A DNA stretch of 64,000 bases from Eurosta solidaginis (GCF_040869045.1 NC_090322.1:169956672-170020671); one strand, 5' to 3'; shown: positions 20,073-31,247, counted from the stretch's first letter. Numbers and translations are program-made. The notes: generated by a model from the letters alone, not told the origin.

Positions 20073-21122
20073 CCTCGTGTTCCAATGACACATGAACCAG
20101 ATATGGATAGAGATTTACCATGCAAATGCAACAACAATCCTCGTATTCCAATTACACATGAACCAGATTCGGATAATTTAACATGCAAATGCACCAACAA
20201 AGTGAGTCATTGGAACACGACGATATCATTGTGAATGAAACCTTTGATTGAACACCCTGTCAAAACGCTAAAAAGTAGCCATATTGAACATCCTGTCAGG
20301 CAGTTGACAGATAAGTTATCACACTTAAGGCTCCATTACTGATACTTAGCATAGACTTGACTTGACTTGCGAACTGTCACTTACAGTTCTGTTAAATTAA
20401 CATTGCATGTTACTGATTACTCAAAACTTAACTTGACTTAGAAGTCTGTTGAATTTTGATTTTCTATGTAAGTTCTAAGTGACGTTTACATTTTGAGATG
20501 CCATTTGTTTGTTTCCATTTCATTTTGACATTTGGTCATACAAATTGACATTTATTTAAAAATAAATTTCAACGCTGATTATGATGCCAGGTTGTATGCG
20601 CCAAGTGGAGTATAATCGTGGCTAAGTTGCCAAGTTTACGCCAAGTCAAGTCAAGTCTATGCTAAGTATCAGTAATGGGAGCTTTAAGGCTCCATTACTG
20701 ATACTTCGCATAGACTTGACTTGGCTTGCGAACTGTCACTTACAGTTCTGTTAAATTAACATTGCATGTTACTGATTACTCAAAACTTAACTTGACTTAG
20801 AAGTCTGTTGAATTTTGATTTTCTATGTAAGTTCTAAGTGACGTTTACATTTTGAGATGCCATTTGTTTGTTTCCATTTCATTTTGACATTTTGTCATAC
20901 AAATTGACATGTATTTAAAAATAAATTTCAACGCTGATTATGATGCCAGATTTTATGCGCCAAGTGGAGTATAATCGTGGCTAAGTTGCCAAGTTTACGC
21001 CAAGTCAAGTCAAGTCTATGCTAAGTATCAGTAATGGGGGCTTTAGTTTCATTCACAATGTTGTTGCATTTGCATGTTAAATCTCTATCCGTATCTGGTT
21101 CGTGTGTCATTGGAACACGAGG
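20073..21122. repeat. Foldback-like element family J carrying a MITE dimer
   Basis: The outer arms are inverted: CCTCGTGTTCCAATGACACA at the left and TGTGTCATTGGAACACGAGG at the right, with GCAAATGCAACAACA facing TTGTTGCATTTGC. The left arm region contains a second, partial repeat of itself (20137-20215). The centre is occupied by the TTA-flanked MITE dimer at 20328-21042. One J end recurs at about 51010-51065. Confidence 0.65.
20328..21042. repeat. Tandem dimer of a Tourist-like MITE (2 x 356 bp) sharing TTA target sites
   Basis: Copies at 20328-20683 and 20687-21042 are almost identical. Each starts AGGCTCCATTACTGATACTT and ends with the inverted version. TTA lies before the first (20325-20327), between them (20684-20686) and after the second (21043-21045). 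TTA is the usual target duplication of PIF/Harbinger-type elements, so this MITE probably used a Harbinger transposase. Confidence 0.85.
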
Positions 21123-21664
21123 ATTAATATCGGCTACCCTAATAGCTCCGTCACATAAGCACTTTTTCATAAGAACAAGAATTTCACATTTGCTTTGGCT
21201 GAGGGTGTTGGCACACTTTCCAAGTGAAATTATTTTTGCCACTGGTTGGCAAATTTTCTAACATTTTTCGTAAATAAAAACTGCAATATAACAATCGATT
21301 ACGACACAAAATATGTTAGCAAGTATTTTTGTTGTATAGGGAAAATGTTTAAAACAGTGCTTCCTGAAATTTTGTATGTGAATGGGCAAGGCGTAATAAA
21401 CTTCAATTACCAAGTCCTTCATATTTACAAACGCAACAGCTTGGGCCCCTATTATGAGCATCTTTCGATCTTCGACTGTGGTCGAAAGAGCTGATCGAAC
21501 GAATTTTCATTGACGCACGTTCGATGAAGGCAAGCATTATTGTGAATTTCGATAAATTCAAAAGTTCACAATAGCACATTTTCATCAGCTGTCAAATAAA
21601 ATAAAATAAAATAAATAGACAAAAGCAGAACTAGTTATTAAATGCAAATATTGAAAATAAAAGT

Positions 21665-22560
21665 ATGACTACGACGGAATTGTGGTTTGATGATTCGTTA
21701 GATGAAGAGAAAAGCTTACTGGAGCTAGCGAGAAATAGAAGACGCGTGAGGGATCCATCAAATCCTTTGAAAATGAATTCCATCACATAAGTGTAGCTTT
21801 CTAAATAAGTTGTTAAATTGTTGAAATTATAAGTTTTGTTTATAGATTTATTGAAAACTTCAGACTGTCCAAAGAAGCGTTCATGTACTTGTTGTCCAGT
21901 ACAGATGAACTGATTCAGCAATGCACAAGAGCCAAGCATATTCCTAATATTCTAAAATAGGCAACAGTTCTCCGATTTTGTGCTCGGGGATCCTACCAAC
22001 TGAGCATTGGAAACGAAAATGCACTCGTAATTGCGCAGCCGAATGTGTCTGTGGTTCTATCAGAGGTGTTGCATGTCTTGGAAAATTTTATTTGTGAAAG
22101 ATGGATAAAATTCAATTACGAGGAGGATGAGCTACATCAATCAAAGTTGCATTTCTATAATGTTATCAGAATTCCAGGGATTATTGGCTGTGTTGATGGC
22201 ACACACATTAAAATTGTTGCTCCCAAAAAAGAATTAAAGCATTTATATTACACCAGAAAAGGATTCTACAGCATTAATGCTATGATTGTAAGTATACCAT
22301 TTTGATATTAGTTTCAGGTTGTAAATACATAAGTATACATTTTTATACAAATATTTTTTAGGTTTGTGACCATTCTATGACTATACGATACATAAATGCA
22401 AAATATCTGGGAGCAACACATGATTCTTGGGTGTTCAATATGTCGGCATTGAAATCACTTTTGGAACAGGCAAGAACCCTTCACTACACACCAGAAAAAG
22501 CAATACAAATTATAAACGTGTGTGCGGCTATGCACAATACAAATTTCTGTAGAAGATTTA
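21665..22560 (+). pseudogene. Harbinger transposase (HARBI1-like), degenerate
   Basis: A first exon from ATG at about 21665 (MTTTELWFDDSLDEEKS...DPSNPLK) and a second after an intron (FRLSKEAFMYLLSS...) are typical of Harbinger transposases. The DDE region has the first aspartate in GCVDGTHIKI and the second in YLGATHDSWVF, split by an intron with a GTAAGT donor near 22289. The frame then jumps to RTLHYTPEKAIQIINVCAAMHN, normally near the C-terminus. The stretch carrying the third catalytic acid (ERAFG-type motif) is therefore deleted. An in-frame TAG follows PNILK near 21957. The protein cannot be active, but related copies could supply transposase. Confidence 0.8.
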
Positions 22561-23007
22561 TCTAATGAAGAGGACGACCATGATATCCCATTCGCCGAAA
22601 TTGAATCCACAACCAACTCGGAAGCAGAAGAAATCAAAACTAAATATTGCGAGTTTTGTAGATACTTCATTTTATTGATATAAAAAATTCATATAGAAGT
22701 ATATATATAAAAAAATATTTGGTAAATTCATTATGATTCTTAAAAGCTAAAGATTTTCAGTTTTCATAATAAAGTCTTAAATTTTATTATAAATTTGGTA
22801 TAAAAAATATCACTTCAGTTTCATATGTATATTTAAAAAAAAAATTAATTCAGGTATTGTTCAGCACTTAAAGCATAAATTTGTGATGGCCTTATTTTTT
22901 CATTTGGCTTTTATAAAACTCCAGCTTTTCCTGTTTCAATTTCAAAAATTCGCGTTTATAGTAATACTCCAAGCTATAATTCTCTTCGCATACTTCTCTG
23001 TCTCAAG

Positions 23008-26000
23008 AGCACTTTTCTTGAGCGAAGATGGCAGGATCCCGAAACAGCAGTGGAAGTGGATTGAGGCAGCGCTCGCTCCTGTGGCCGTTAAGGTCAAAAA
23101 AGAGAACCTTGGTCCGCAGCCTTCTTATACAGATGCGGGGTGGTTCCAGGGCAATATAAAACTAATTGCGTGTGACGACGCCAGGTCGGCGAAGCTTTAT
23201 AAAGCCGCCGTTTCGCTGATAGGGGAGGTGTTTCCGGGCGCTCGCCTCAAGGTAGTGGAGGCGTGTGATATCCCCTCACGACCAAGGGCGAGAGCCTGGG
23301 TTCCAGTGACGCCAACGGACCCCGCTGATATCCTGGAGATGGAGGTAGACGAGGGCGAAGAAGCTGGTGGCTATGCTACGTCAGGTTCGAGCAGAAGCTT
23401 GGCTCTCAGAGGGTCAGCTTCTGGAGGATGGCGATTCCGACGCGACGCTCACGGAGGAGAGCACAAACAAGCAGTGATCCGGGTCCTCCAAATAAACCTG
23501 CATCACTGCAAAGCAGCATCAGCTGCACTCCTACTGCACCTGTCTTCAGGTGCGGTAGATATCCTTCTAGTCCAGGAGCCGTGGATCGCTGGCAATAGGA
23601 TCTGTGGCCTGCGGACACCAACGTATAAGCTTTATAGCACTCAGAAAAAGGGTAAGCCTCGCACATGTATATTGGCTAAGTCTACTCTTAATGTTTTTTT
23701 TCTACCCAATTATAGCCATGGGGATTTGACAGCGGTCAGCGTCGAGGTGCTAGGGAGGAGCTTGAAACTTGCCTCCTTCTACCTAGCGCACGATCACCAA
23801 GGCTCATTACCACCGGATAATTTCAAGGAGTTCGTGAGAGCGGCAAATCCACGAAACGATTTTATCCTACTCGGAGGCGACGCCAATGCTCATCACGCCC
23901 AGTGGGGCAGCAGAGATACAAATGGCCGAGGTGAGTCTCTATTCAACTATCTGTTAGGCACTAATCTGAGTATATGTAATAAGGGAAATGATCCCACTTT
24001 CATTTCGAGGAACCGCGAGGTGGTCCTTGACATAACACTGGTCACAGACTCTTTCAGTGACCTGATCGTTTCATGGAGGGTTCTAAAGGAGCACTCCTTT
24101 TCTGACCATAGATATATAAGTTTTTCTATATCACAGGCGCACGCAAGTCCTAAGTATATACAAAATATTAGAAGAACTAACTGGGGCTACTATAAGAAGA
24201 TTATAGGTAAAAAGCTATCTGAGGAGGTACGAGTCCCAGAAAGCGAGGAGGAGCTGGACGTGTTTGTAAATAATTTCAGTCAAAATTGCAGGAATGCTTT
24301 AGATAGGGCTTGCCCGGCTAAAAAGGTTTTGGAAACTCACAAACCACCATGGTGGTCGTCTGATCTTGATAAACTTAGGAAGTCATATAGGGAGGCCTTC
24401 AATAAAGCAAAGCATGATGGACATGAATCCTCGTCGGCTGCTTATAAAGCGAAGATAAATATATTTAAAAAAGCAATCCGGAATGGAAAGCGATCCTCCT
24501 GGAGGGATTTCTGCGGCAGGATTGAATCCGCATCTGCGGCCTCCCGGTTAAGGAAGGTGCTATCGAAATCTCCAACTCAGCTAAGTTACGTCCAAAAGCC
24601 GGATGGGCACTGGTCGGACTCCAGCGCTGAAACCATAAACTTGCTAATGGATACGCACTTCCCAGCAACTACGGGCGTGTCTTCAAGTATTGTCAGCGTA
24701 GTGTCGCCTAATGATCAGCTGATAAGCGAAATCACAGATGATAAAAGAATAGGTTGGGCTTTACAGACCTTCAAGCCCTATAAATCGCCGGGGCCGGATG
24801 GAATTTTTCCGGCTCAGCTCCAGTATTTTGCCGAACTTATAAGGCCCTGGATTAAAGGGATGTTTATAGGTTGTCTTAGGCTCAATTACGTACCAGTATC
24901 GTGGAGGGAAGTCAACGTGGTCTTTATCCCCAAGGCAGGGAAACCCTACCACTCTAAACCAAATGATTATAGGCATATAAGCTTATCTTCTTTTCTGCTT
25001 AAAGCGCTCGAAAGACTTCTAGAGGCCCACATCAGGAGGAGAATTGAGCCGTCGCTTCTTTCGCAAGCACAGCATGCCTATACTAAGGGCAGGTCAACTG
25101 ACACGGCCTTGCACTCACTGGTATCCGCTATCGAAAGGTCACTAGACCTCAAGGAATACACATTGGTAGCATTTCTAGATATAGCAGGTGCCTTCAACAA
25201 CGTTCTCCCGGAGGTCATCACCTCGGCGCTGACCGATCTGGGGGTGGACGCGTGCCTGGTGGAGTTTATATACAATCTGAATTTGATTATATACAATCTG
25301 AAACTGATTAAAACTGAGCTAGGTGTATGCGTGATCCGCAGACCGGTCGGCAGAGGCACTCCGCAGGGAGGTGTTCTCTCCGCTACTTTGGGTGGTTACC
25401 GTCAACCAACTACTCCGCCTCATGGAATCGGAAGGTCACCAGGTGATTGCGTATGCAGATGACATCTGCGTCACCATTCGGGGGAAATTTCCGCAAACTC
25501 TTTGCAACCTAATGGAATGGGCACTATCCAAAATCTCGCACTGGGCCACAGCCACAGGCTTGGAAGTCAACCCGGATAAAACCGAGCTTGTCCTCTTCAC
25601 GAGGAGGTATAAGGTACCAAATCTAACACCGCCAAGAATTGGGGGTACGTTTTTAGCGTTTAGCGATCGAGTCAAGTATTTGGGAATAACTCTGGATAGG
25701 AAGATATTATGGAGTGACCATATAGTGGAGCGATGCAAGAAGGCAGCAGCAGCGCTGTTCACCTGCAAGAGGGCAATTGGCACCTCCTGGGGATTCTCCC
25801 CCAAGGTGACATACTGTATTTATACAGCCATTGTGCGCCAGATTCTTCTTTATGGTGCCTTGGTCTGGTGGCCTGCACTAGCTAAAACTACCTATCTTAA
25901 GACGCTTCAAAAGGTGCAATGGAGTTCGGAGCTCTGCATCACCGGGGCTCTCGGCTCCACTCCATCTGAAGCACTCAACACAATGCTATACCTTCCACCT

Positions 26001-27060
26001 CTTGACCTGGTGGCGAAGGAAATAGCGGTCATCGCCGCTCTACGCATAAGGGAAACAAGTCTCTGGTCAAATGGATCTAGTGGACACGCAACAATCCTGG
26101 AGCGCCCCAGTCCCAATACCGGTGCGCACTGACTGCTTCACCCCAAATAACGTCTTCGTTAAAAATTATAGTATATATACCACCGCGACAGCTTGACCGG
26201 AAGGCCTCTTTTCGTCGGATCTGGGTCTAGAGATCACTTTTCGCCTACCATATTACTGTAGTGTTTACCAAGCGGAAATGCTGGCGATACACAGGGCTGT
26301 GAACCATCTAGGGTCTATGCCTAAGGATGGTAAACGGGTGTTTATTTTCTCGGACAGCCAGGCCGCCTTAAAGGCCCTGGACTCATTCGTCGACAACGCA
26401 AAGTCGGTCACTGAATGCCGCAGATCTGTTAACTAGATGGCTCAGCACTTCAGTATCAGCCTTATATGGGTACCTGGCAACAGGGATATCGAAGGCAATT
26501 GCAGGATAGACGAGCTGGTCAGAAGAGGCACCACCGACGATATCCTTCCGGGAAATGCTTCGGTAGGCATACCCACGGCCACTTTCAGGCTTCGTGTGAA
26601 CACGAGTACTATAAGAATCGCAAATGGACTATGGTCAGCCATATCATCGTGTGAGACATCCAGGCAAACCTGGCCCTCATATGACAAGGGGCGCACATAA
26701 GCGCTTCTGATTTTCAACAAATCTGCTCTATCGTCCCTGATAAGGGTTCTAACAGGGCATTGCTTAATAGGCACGTACGGTGCTAGAATGGGGGTAACGA
26801 CCTTCGACTATTGTCGCAGCTGTAGATGTACAGAAGAGGAAGAGAGCGTCCAGCACCTTCTCTGTCACTGTCCAGCACTTAGTAGGCGTAGGATGGCTAT
26901 CCTTGGTAAACCTTTTCTACATGACCTCGCTGAGGTCTCTTGCTATGAAGTAAAGGCTCTGGCAAAATTTATAATTTCCACGAGGTGGTTTGACCCGCTT
27001 AGGCAGGGTAGGGGTCCTCTTTTGAGGCCGTATAGGGTATTACAATGGGCCCATTGGTAG
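23008..27060 (+). pseudogene. ORF1-ORF2 fusion of element F: endonuclease, RT, RNase H
   Basis: The open part to 25462 contains an ORF1 remnant (GGWFQGNIKLIACDD aligns with GGWYNGVKMIACDN of element A), then QINLHHCKA, VQEPW, GGDANAHHAQW, SDHRYISF and PNDYRHISL. The RT continues in another frame from about 25383 with VIAYADDICVTIRG. An in-frame near-repeat (YNLNLI/YNLKLI at about 25268-25312) looks like a small local duplication. RNase H (SDSQAALKALDS, WVPGNRDIEGN) and the C-terminal knuckle (CRSCRCTEEEESVQHLLCHC) follow, separated by stops, ending at the TAG at 27058-27060. Confidence 0.8.
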
Positions 27061-27119
27061 CCTAAGTAGTGAGCTGTTATCATAGTGTTCAGCTCAGCCC
27101 TTGCATCCTAACTTAACCT
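23008..27119 (+). mobile_element. LOA-like non-LTR retrotransposon (element F), 5'-truncated, broken
   Basis: This is a third LOA-type LINE, on the plus strand and inside the Harbinger element. It starts within ORF1 (SEDGRIPKQQWKWIEAALAP) and ends after ORF2 at a short tail finishing CATCCTAACTTAACCTAA. ORF1 and ORF2 are joined in one frame by loss of the ORF1 C-terminus. One base is missing from a C run at about 25380, shifting the frame in GGVLSPLLW. RNase H carries further stops, for example TAG at 26434-26436 and TAA at 26698-26700. Confidence 0.85.
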
Positions 27120-27500
27120 AAGGCCATGCTCTTGTCCAGGTGGATCTACACTGGTCTGAAGACTTAACAAACCCATTATAGACTCTTCTGAATGCGTAAA
27201 GATATTTAACCTGTTTGGTCCACCACCAGTTGCACGGTATTCCACTATGTTCTCCGACATTTTTCTTTTTGTTTTTGACTTCATGTCAGCCCACACCTGA
27301 GACGACAAAAATAAATTTGTATTATACAGAATTGACTTCTATCGTTCTTTAGTTCACTTAATCCACTTTTTCGTCGTTCTTACTGGTGGTCCTAAACAGT
27401 TCAGCTCCACTGTTATATCATCCCACTTTTTTGTCGCCTGAACCTTTGTGCAAGTTCCGTAATTGAAACCAGCCTTTCAAGCTGTTGTTTTGAACTCACG
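27120..27500 (-). pseudogene. Harbinger Myb/SANT-like DNA-binding protein, partial
   Basis: Two exon-like pieces on the minus strand join as ATKKWDDITVELN...TTKKWIK (about 27360-27445) and VWADMKSKTKRKMSENIVEY...ATGGGPNRL (27120-27296), with a CAG acceptor before VWADMK. This matches the Myb/SANT-like partner encoded by PIF/Harbinger elements, which helps import the transposase and bind the TIRs. The 3' end is cut by element F. It is recognised by motif style, not by alignment. Confidence 0.6.
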
Positions 27501-27773
27501 ACCTTGGACCTATATAAAATTAATTCAAATAGTTTAAAATTACTACTAGGTAGTAAAAAAGTAGAAGATAAATACAAAAAACTTACATTTTAAACAATTC
27601 TTTTTCTATTCGATACAGCGTCGACAACAAATTTCTATTCGCTACAAAATTCGGTACGCAACGAAAATTTCGACAGAGATGAGGTGTCATAATACTAACT
27701 TCAAATTCGATTTTCGATGTTCGATAGCCAACGAAGATCGAAGATCGAAAGATGTTCATAATAGGGGCCTTGT

Positions 27774-28860
27774 GGTTGATTGTGGCGATGTTATTGGAAT
27801 GGATAAGCTTGTATTAAACGCATCTATATATCATTCGCGTTTTCAATCTCGTAGTGAACGGTTCGCTGAAATTCCTTGCAGCTCAACCATCTGGAAAATT
27901 GGGCTTTATAACATGTGGTTGAGTACAAATCAAGACCGCAAGGAATTTCACAGCGTAACGCGTGAGTAAAACGTGTTTCGTTTCAAAATCAACATTTCCA
28001 ACAAATAAAATTAAAAACACTAAATAATTGTGCGTGTTACGAGTTCGTCCCGTGCTCTGGGATGTATTACCAATTTTTGGGGGGGGAAAAAAGTGTCAAT
28101 AAAATATGACACTATTGCAGCATTGCCATCAAACAAGTCCAATTTTCACATCCATTCTGCAACAGATGTCGCAGAGTTGTGAATATCAATTGGCACGAAC
28201 CAGAATAGAAGTAGGATTAATGAAAACAAACAAAAAACCGCTGTGATGGCTGAATGGTTATAGCAGCGGCGCCTAAACGTTGCCGATGAAGGAATTTAGC
28301 AGTTCCCGAAATGGATCTATACAACGAGCTTTGGCAGTTGTCTAAATTTTTTCTTTCTTCAATTCTAATTTAAAAATTTTTTCAATTAAGAAAAAAAATT
28401 TATCATAACAATAATAATGATAAAAATTATTGTTAGGCCTTGAGCTTGATTCGAACCCGCGATCTAAAAATATGCATTTTGTGCAAAAAATACATATAAT
28501 TGCTATCGGGCAAAATCAAATTTAACATTAAAATGTTAAATGAAAAAATGTAAGTAAAACTTTCGTTTTACATAAATTCATGCATATATGATAAACGGAA
28601 TATATAACGGGATTGGAAATTTATTATATATTAATGTACAGTCATGTACACATAACCAGAATGAAAATAAACTCTTTAAAATATATACCTGAGACGACGA
28701 AGATACTTTTACAAACCGAAAAATTACCCCAATTGGATAAAAGTCAAATTGAAATAAATAAGACAAATTGAATATAACATGGCGTGGTGCCAAGTAAAAA
28801 CCAACCCTAATTGAAAATACGAACAATTATAATAATTAATACCAAATTGCAAGCTGCTAC
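27774..28860. other. AT-rich intergenic DNA with a tRNA-like (SINE head) stretch
   Basis: No gene is seen. At about 28237-28330, TGGCTGAATGGTTATAGC fits a tRNA A box (serine/leucine style), followed by a degenerate B-box-like GTTCCCGAAATGGATC. This resembles a decayed tRNA-derived SINE head, not a working tRNA. A separate T-arm-like GGGTTCGAATCAAGC is on the minus strand near 28448-28462. A short inverted repeat (CTCAACCAT / ATGTGGTTGAG) is at about 27888-27928. Confidence 0.35.
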
Positions 28861-28916
28861 ACATGGTTCTGGCCACCTTGGTACTACCATTGTGTATTAG
28901 TGGAGCTAAAATTACA

Positions 28917-29016
28917 TACCCTGCAAAAATCGTTGGATCATGTGGTCCACTTGAGTACCCTGCAAAAATCGCGAGTACTCCATGCATGCATGTATGGAGT
29001 ACTCGCTATGGACCAA
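28917..29016. repeat. Foldback family E termini adjoining the palindrome
   Basis: Two copies of the terminus ACCCTGCAAAAATCG occur at 28919 and 28959, followed by GTTGGATCATGTGGTCCA and by the near-palindrome GAGTACTCCATGCATGC. The same modules recur within both arms of the large palindrome and, diverged, at 60585-60700 and 61245-61490. They mark the ends of a palindromic, non-coding transposon family. Confidence 0.6.
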
Positions 29017-29039
29017 GCCCAAACAACTGGTTTATCCAT
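28938..29039 (-). pseudogene. Truncated second copy of the RpS28 start, fused to repeat E
   Basis: Minus-strand ATG at 29037-29039 encodes MDKPVVWA, the first eight residues of ribosomal protein S28. It then continues in frame for 25 codons through repeat E to TGA at 28938-28940. Upstream it has a copy of the RpS28 5' region. A 14-bp stretch containing the pyrimidine-rich core of the intact gene's promoter is replaced here, so transcription is doubtful. It looks like a broken duplicate rather than a gene. Confidence 0.75.
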
Positions 29040-30348
29040 GTTTATTTATATAAATTGCAGATTTTTTACAGAAATTTCACGTGCAAGAACCTTACAAAGT
29101 GACAGCCGGAAGCGAACGTTAACTCTCCTCGTTAACTCTCCTTTAAAACTCGATAAGTAAATTGGCAGCACTAAGAAATTGACATCACCATCACAACAAT
29201 TTTTAACAATTTCTTTTATATATTAAGGCCGCGGTACAATGACATTTTTCATATAGATGCGTTTTTTTTTTTTTTTTGGGTTTGGTTGAATGGCACGGAC
29301 GCTAGTCCATAACGCCAGGTTGATTGTCGGATGGTTCTTTTTTCAGATTGTTGTATACCCTGCAAAAATCGCGAGTACTCCATGCATGCATGTATGGAGT
29401 ACTCGCTATGGACCAACCGAGTGCTCCAAAATTAACCACAATGAATACAAAAAATATGGTCCAATTAACATTGCGATGTCCTAGGACCGGACCATATACT
29501 CCAGCTCCGCATTACATCAGAGTAATCCGTGGAGTACATACAGGCCAATAAACATCGTGTAGGGATTACAATCGTTAAAAACGAGCAATGATCGGCTTAC
29601 AACATGTTCGTGTAGAAACATGAGTTGGTCCATCGCTGCATTACAGTGGAGTAGAATGGTAAGTACTCCAGTGGACCACATGGTCCAACGATTTTTGCAG
29701 GGTACTTACCATTGTACTCCACTCTAATGCAGCAATGGACCAACTCATATTTCTACACGAACATATTGTAAGCCGATCATTGCTCGTTTTTAACGATTGT
29801 AATCACTACACGATGTTTATTGGACTGCGGGTACTCCATGGATTACTCTGATGTAATGCGGAGCTGGAGTATATGGTCCCGTCCTAGGACATCGCAATGT
29901 TAATTGGACCATATTTTTTATATGAATTGTGGTTAATTTTGGTGCACTCGGTTGGTCCATAGCGAGTACTCCATACATGCATGCATGGAGTACTCGGGAT
30001 TTTTGCAGGGTATACAACAATCTGAAAAAAGAACCATCCGACAATCAACCTGGCGTTATGGACTAGCGTCCGTGCCATTCAACCAAACCCAAAAAAAAAA
30101 AAACGCATCTATATGAAAAATGTCATTGTACCGCGGCCTTAATATATAAAAGAAATTGTTAAAAATTGTTGTGATGGTGATGTCAATTTCTTAGTGCTGC
30201 CAATTTACTTATCGAGTTTTAAAGGAGAGTTAACGAAACTATATTTCTTTCGCTTCCGGCTGTCACTTTGTAAGGTTCTTGCACGTGAAATTTCTGTAAA
30301 AAATCTGCAATTTATATAAATAAACATGGATAAACCAGTTGTTTGGGC
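29017..30348. repeat. Large palindrome (arms about 650 bp) including the RpS28 5' region
   Basis: The left arm (29017-about 29672) and right arm (about 29703-30348) are inverted copies with only scattered differences, centred near 29682. Landmarks pair throughout: GCCCAAACAACTGG with CCAGTTGTTTGGGC, AAGGCCGCGGTACAATGACA with its complement, ATGGCACGGACGCTAG with its complement. The arms contain family E modules and RpS28 upstream sequence. A palindrome this long and this clean is either recent, maintained, or an assembly product. Confidence 0.88.
30150..30325 (+). promoter_or_regulatory. RpS28 promoter and 5' UTR
   Basis: Upstream of the RpS28 start is CTATATTTCTTTCGCTTCCG (about 30238-30257). 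This is a pyrimidine-rich stretch of the type used as the TCT initiator of fly ribosomal-protein genes, placing the likely start of transcription there and giving a 5' UTR of roughly 80 bases. The whole region is inside the right arm of the palindrome. The left arm lacks the pyrimidine core. Confidence 0.5.
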
Positions 30349-30523
30349 TCGTGTTATGAAAGTTTTAGGTCGTACTGGTTCTCAGGGTCAATGTACACAA
30401 GTAAAAGTGGAATTTATTGGAGAACAGAACCGTCAAATCATACGCAACGTGAAGGGACCAGTCCGTGAAGGCGATATTCTGACCCTACTTGAGTCTGAAC
30501 GTGAGGCGAGAAGACTTCGCTAA
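30326..30523 (+). CDS. RpS28: Small ribosomal subunit protein eS28
   Basis: This is a single open frame of 65 residues, the normal length of eS28, starting [13 protein letters not shown] and ending SEREARRLR with a TAA stop. eS28 is a small OB-fold protein of the 40S head near the mRNA exit. The motifs [11 protein letters not shown] and [15 protein letters not shown] are characteristic and fully conserved. A polyadenylation signal (AATAAA near 30683) follows. In Drosophila the closest name would be RpS28b. The first eight codons and the promoter are duplicated in inverted orientation on the left. The coding region has no intron and no lesion, so I consider it functional, though an intronless ribosomal gene could also be a retrocopy. 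Confidence 0.95.
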   Translation: MDKPVVWARVMKVLGRTGSQGQCTQVKVEFIGEQNRQIIRNVKGPVREGDILTLLESEREARRLR

Positions 30524-31247
30524 TTGCAAGAGAAAGAAGATGGCGTGTTTTTTTTTTTAATAACTTCAGCTCGTAAGTTCATTTAATAATGTTTAAAGGC
30601 CTCCTTTGATTATTTTTTTTTCTTTAATTGCATTTGAGCTCCTGATACTATAAAAATAGTTGTTGCTACTAAGTATGGACAAATAAACAACAATTTTGTC
30701 GGAAATATGGTTTGGTTTTTTATGTGGAGTAGAATTTAATAATTTGGTAATCCTTTACTTTGTCTCACATCAGCCAATACATATTAACGCGTTTATTCCC
30801 ATGAACATGACTCTGAAACGGAAATTCAAAATTCTAGTTCTGTAAAAAATGGTCCCAAAAAACAAAAATGTCCCCGTACCACTCCGAAACCGGGGTCGGG
30901 TCCAAAGTGTTTCTGCCGCATTAGTGTATGTGTGTGCGCACAACATCAAAACAACAGGCATATAAAAATGATCAATTTTTCAAATATATCTTTATCTAAT
31001 TAAAATTGTAATTTTCCGCATTCGGATTCTTGATCCTGGGTCTAAAAGAAAACTATATTAATCCGTATATCAGTTTCCATCATCATACGGGCAGGGTTTG
31101 GGTTACACAAAAAGCACTAGCACAGAAATGAAGGATCAATTATAGGGATTAAATGGGCTGATAATCGCAATACAAGGCTTCAAGTGCTTTGCAACCCAAT
31201 TTTCAAAGTCAACTACGCGGGCAGAATCGTGTTACAAATATGTATGT
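30524..31247. other. Downstream flank of RpS28, no gene seen
   Basis: AT-rich sequence with a short T tract and a GTGTATGTGTGTGCGC run near 30925. I see no convincing coding frame or repeat. Confidence 0.4.

Larger units (their letters stand above)
21444..27770 (+). mobile_element. PIF/Harbinger DNA transposon with inserted LOA LINE
   Basis: Terminal inverted repeats of about 30 bp begin GGCCCCTATTATGA and continue CATCTTTCGATCTTCGA at 21444; their complement ends at 27770. TTG (21441-21443 and 27771-27773) flanks both ends as a 3-bp target duplication, the size typical of this superfamily. It encodes a degenerate HARBI1-like transposase on the plus strand and a Myb/SANT-like protein on the minus strand, the usual two-gene layout. 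Element F, a LOA LINE, is inserted between the two genes (about 23008-27119), which explains most of the 6.3-kb length. Confidence 0.88.

Noticed and set aside
20340..21040. CRISPR-like or satellite tandem array
   Set aside because: Only two units, each with terminal inverted repeats and TTA target sites; a MITE dimer explains it.
28240..28330. Possible tRNA-Ser gene
   Set aside because: An A-box-like start exists, but the arms do not close and the B box is degenerate; at best a tRNA-derived SINE head.
28863..29160. Overlapping small frames around MHVWSTRYGP
   Set aside because: They translate palindromic repeat E modules and recur wherever the repeat occurs, so they are not genes.
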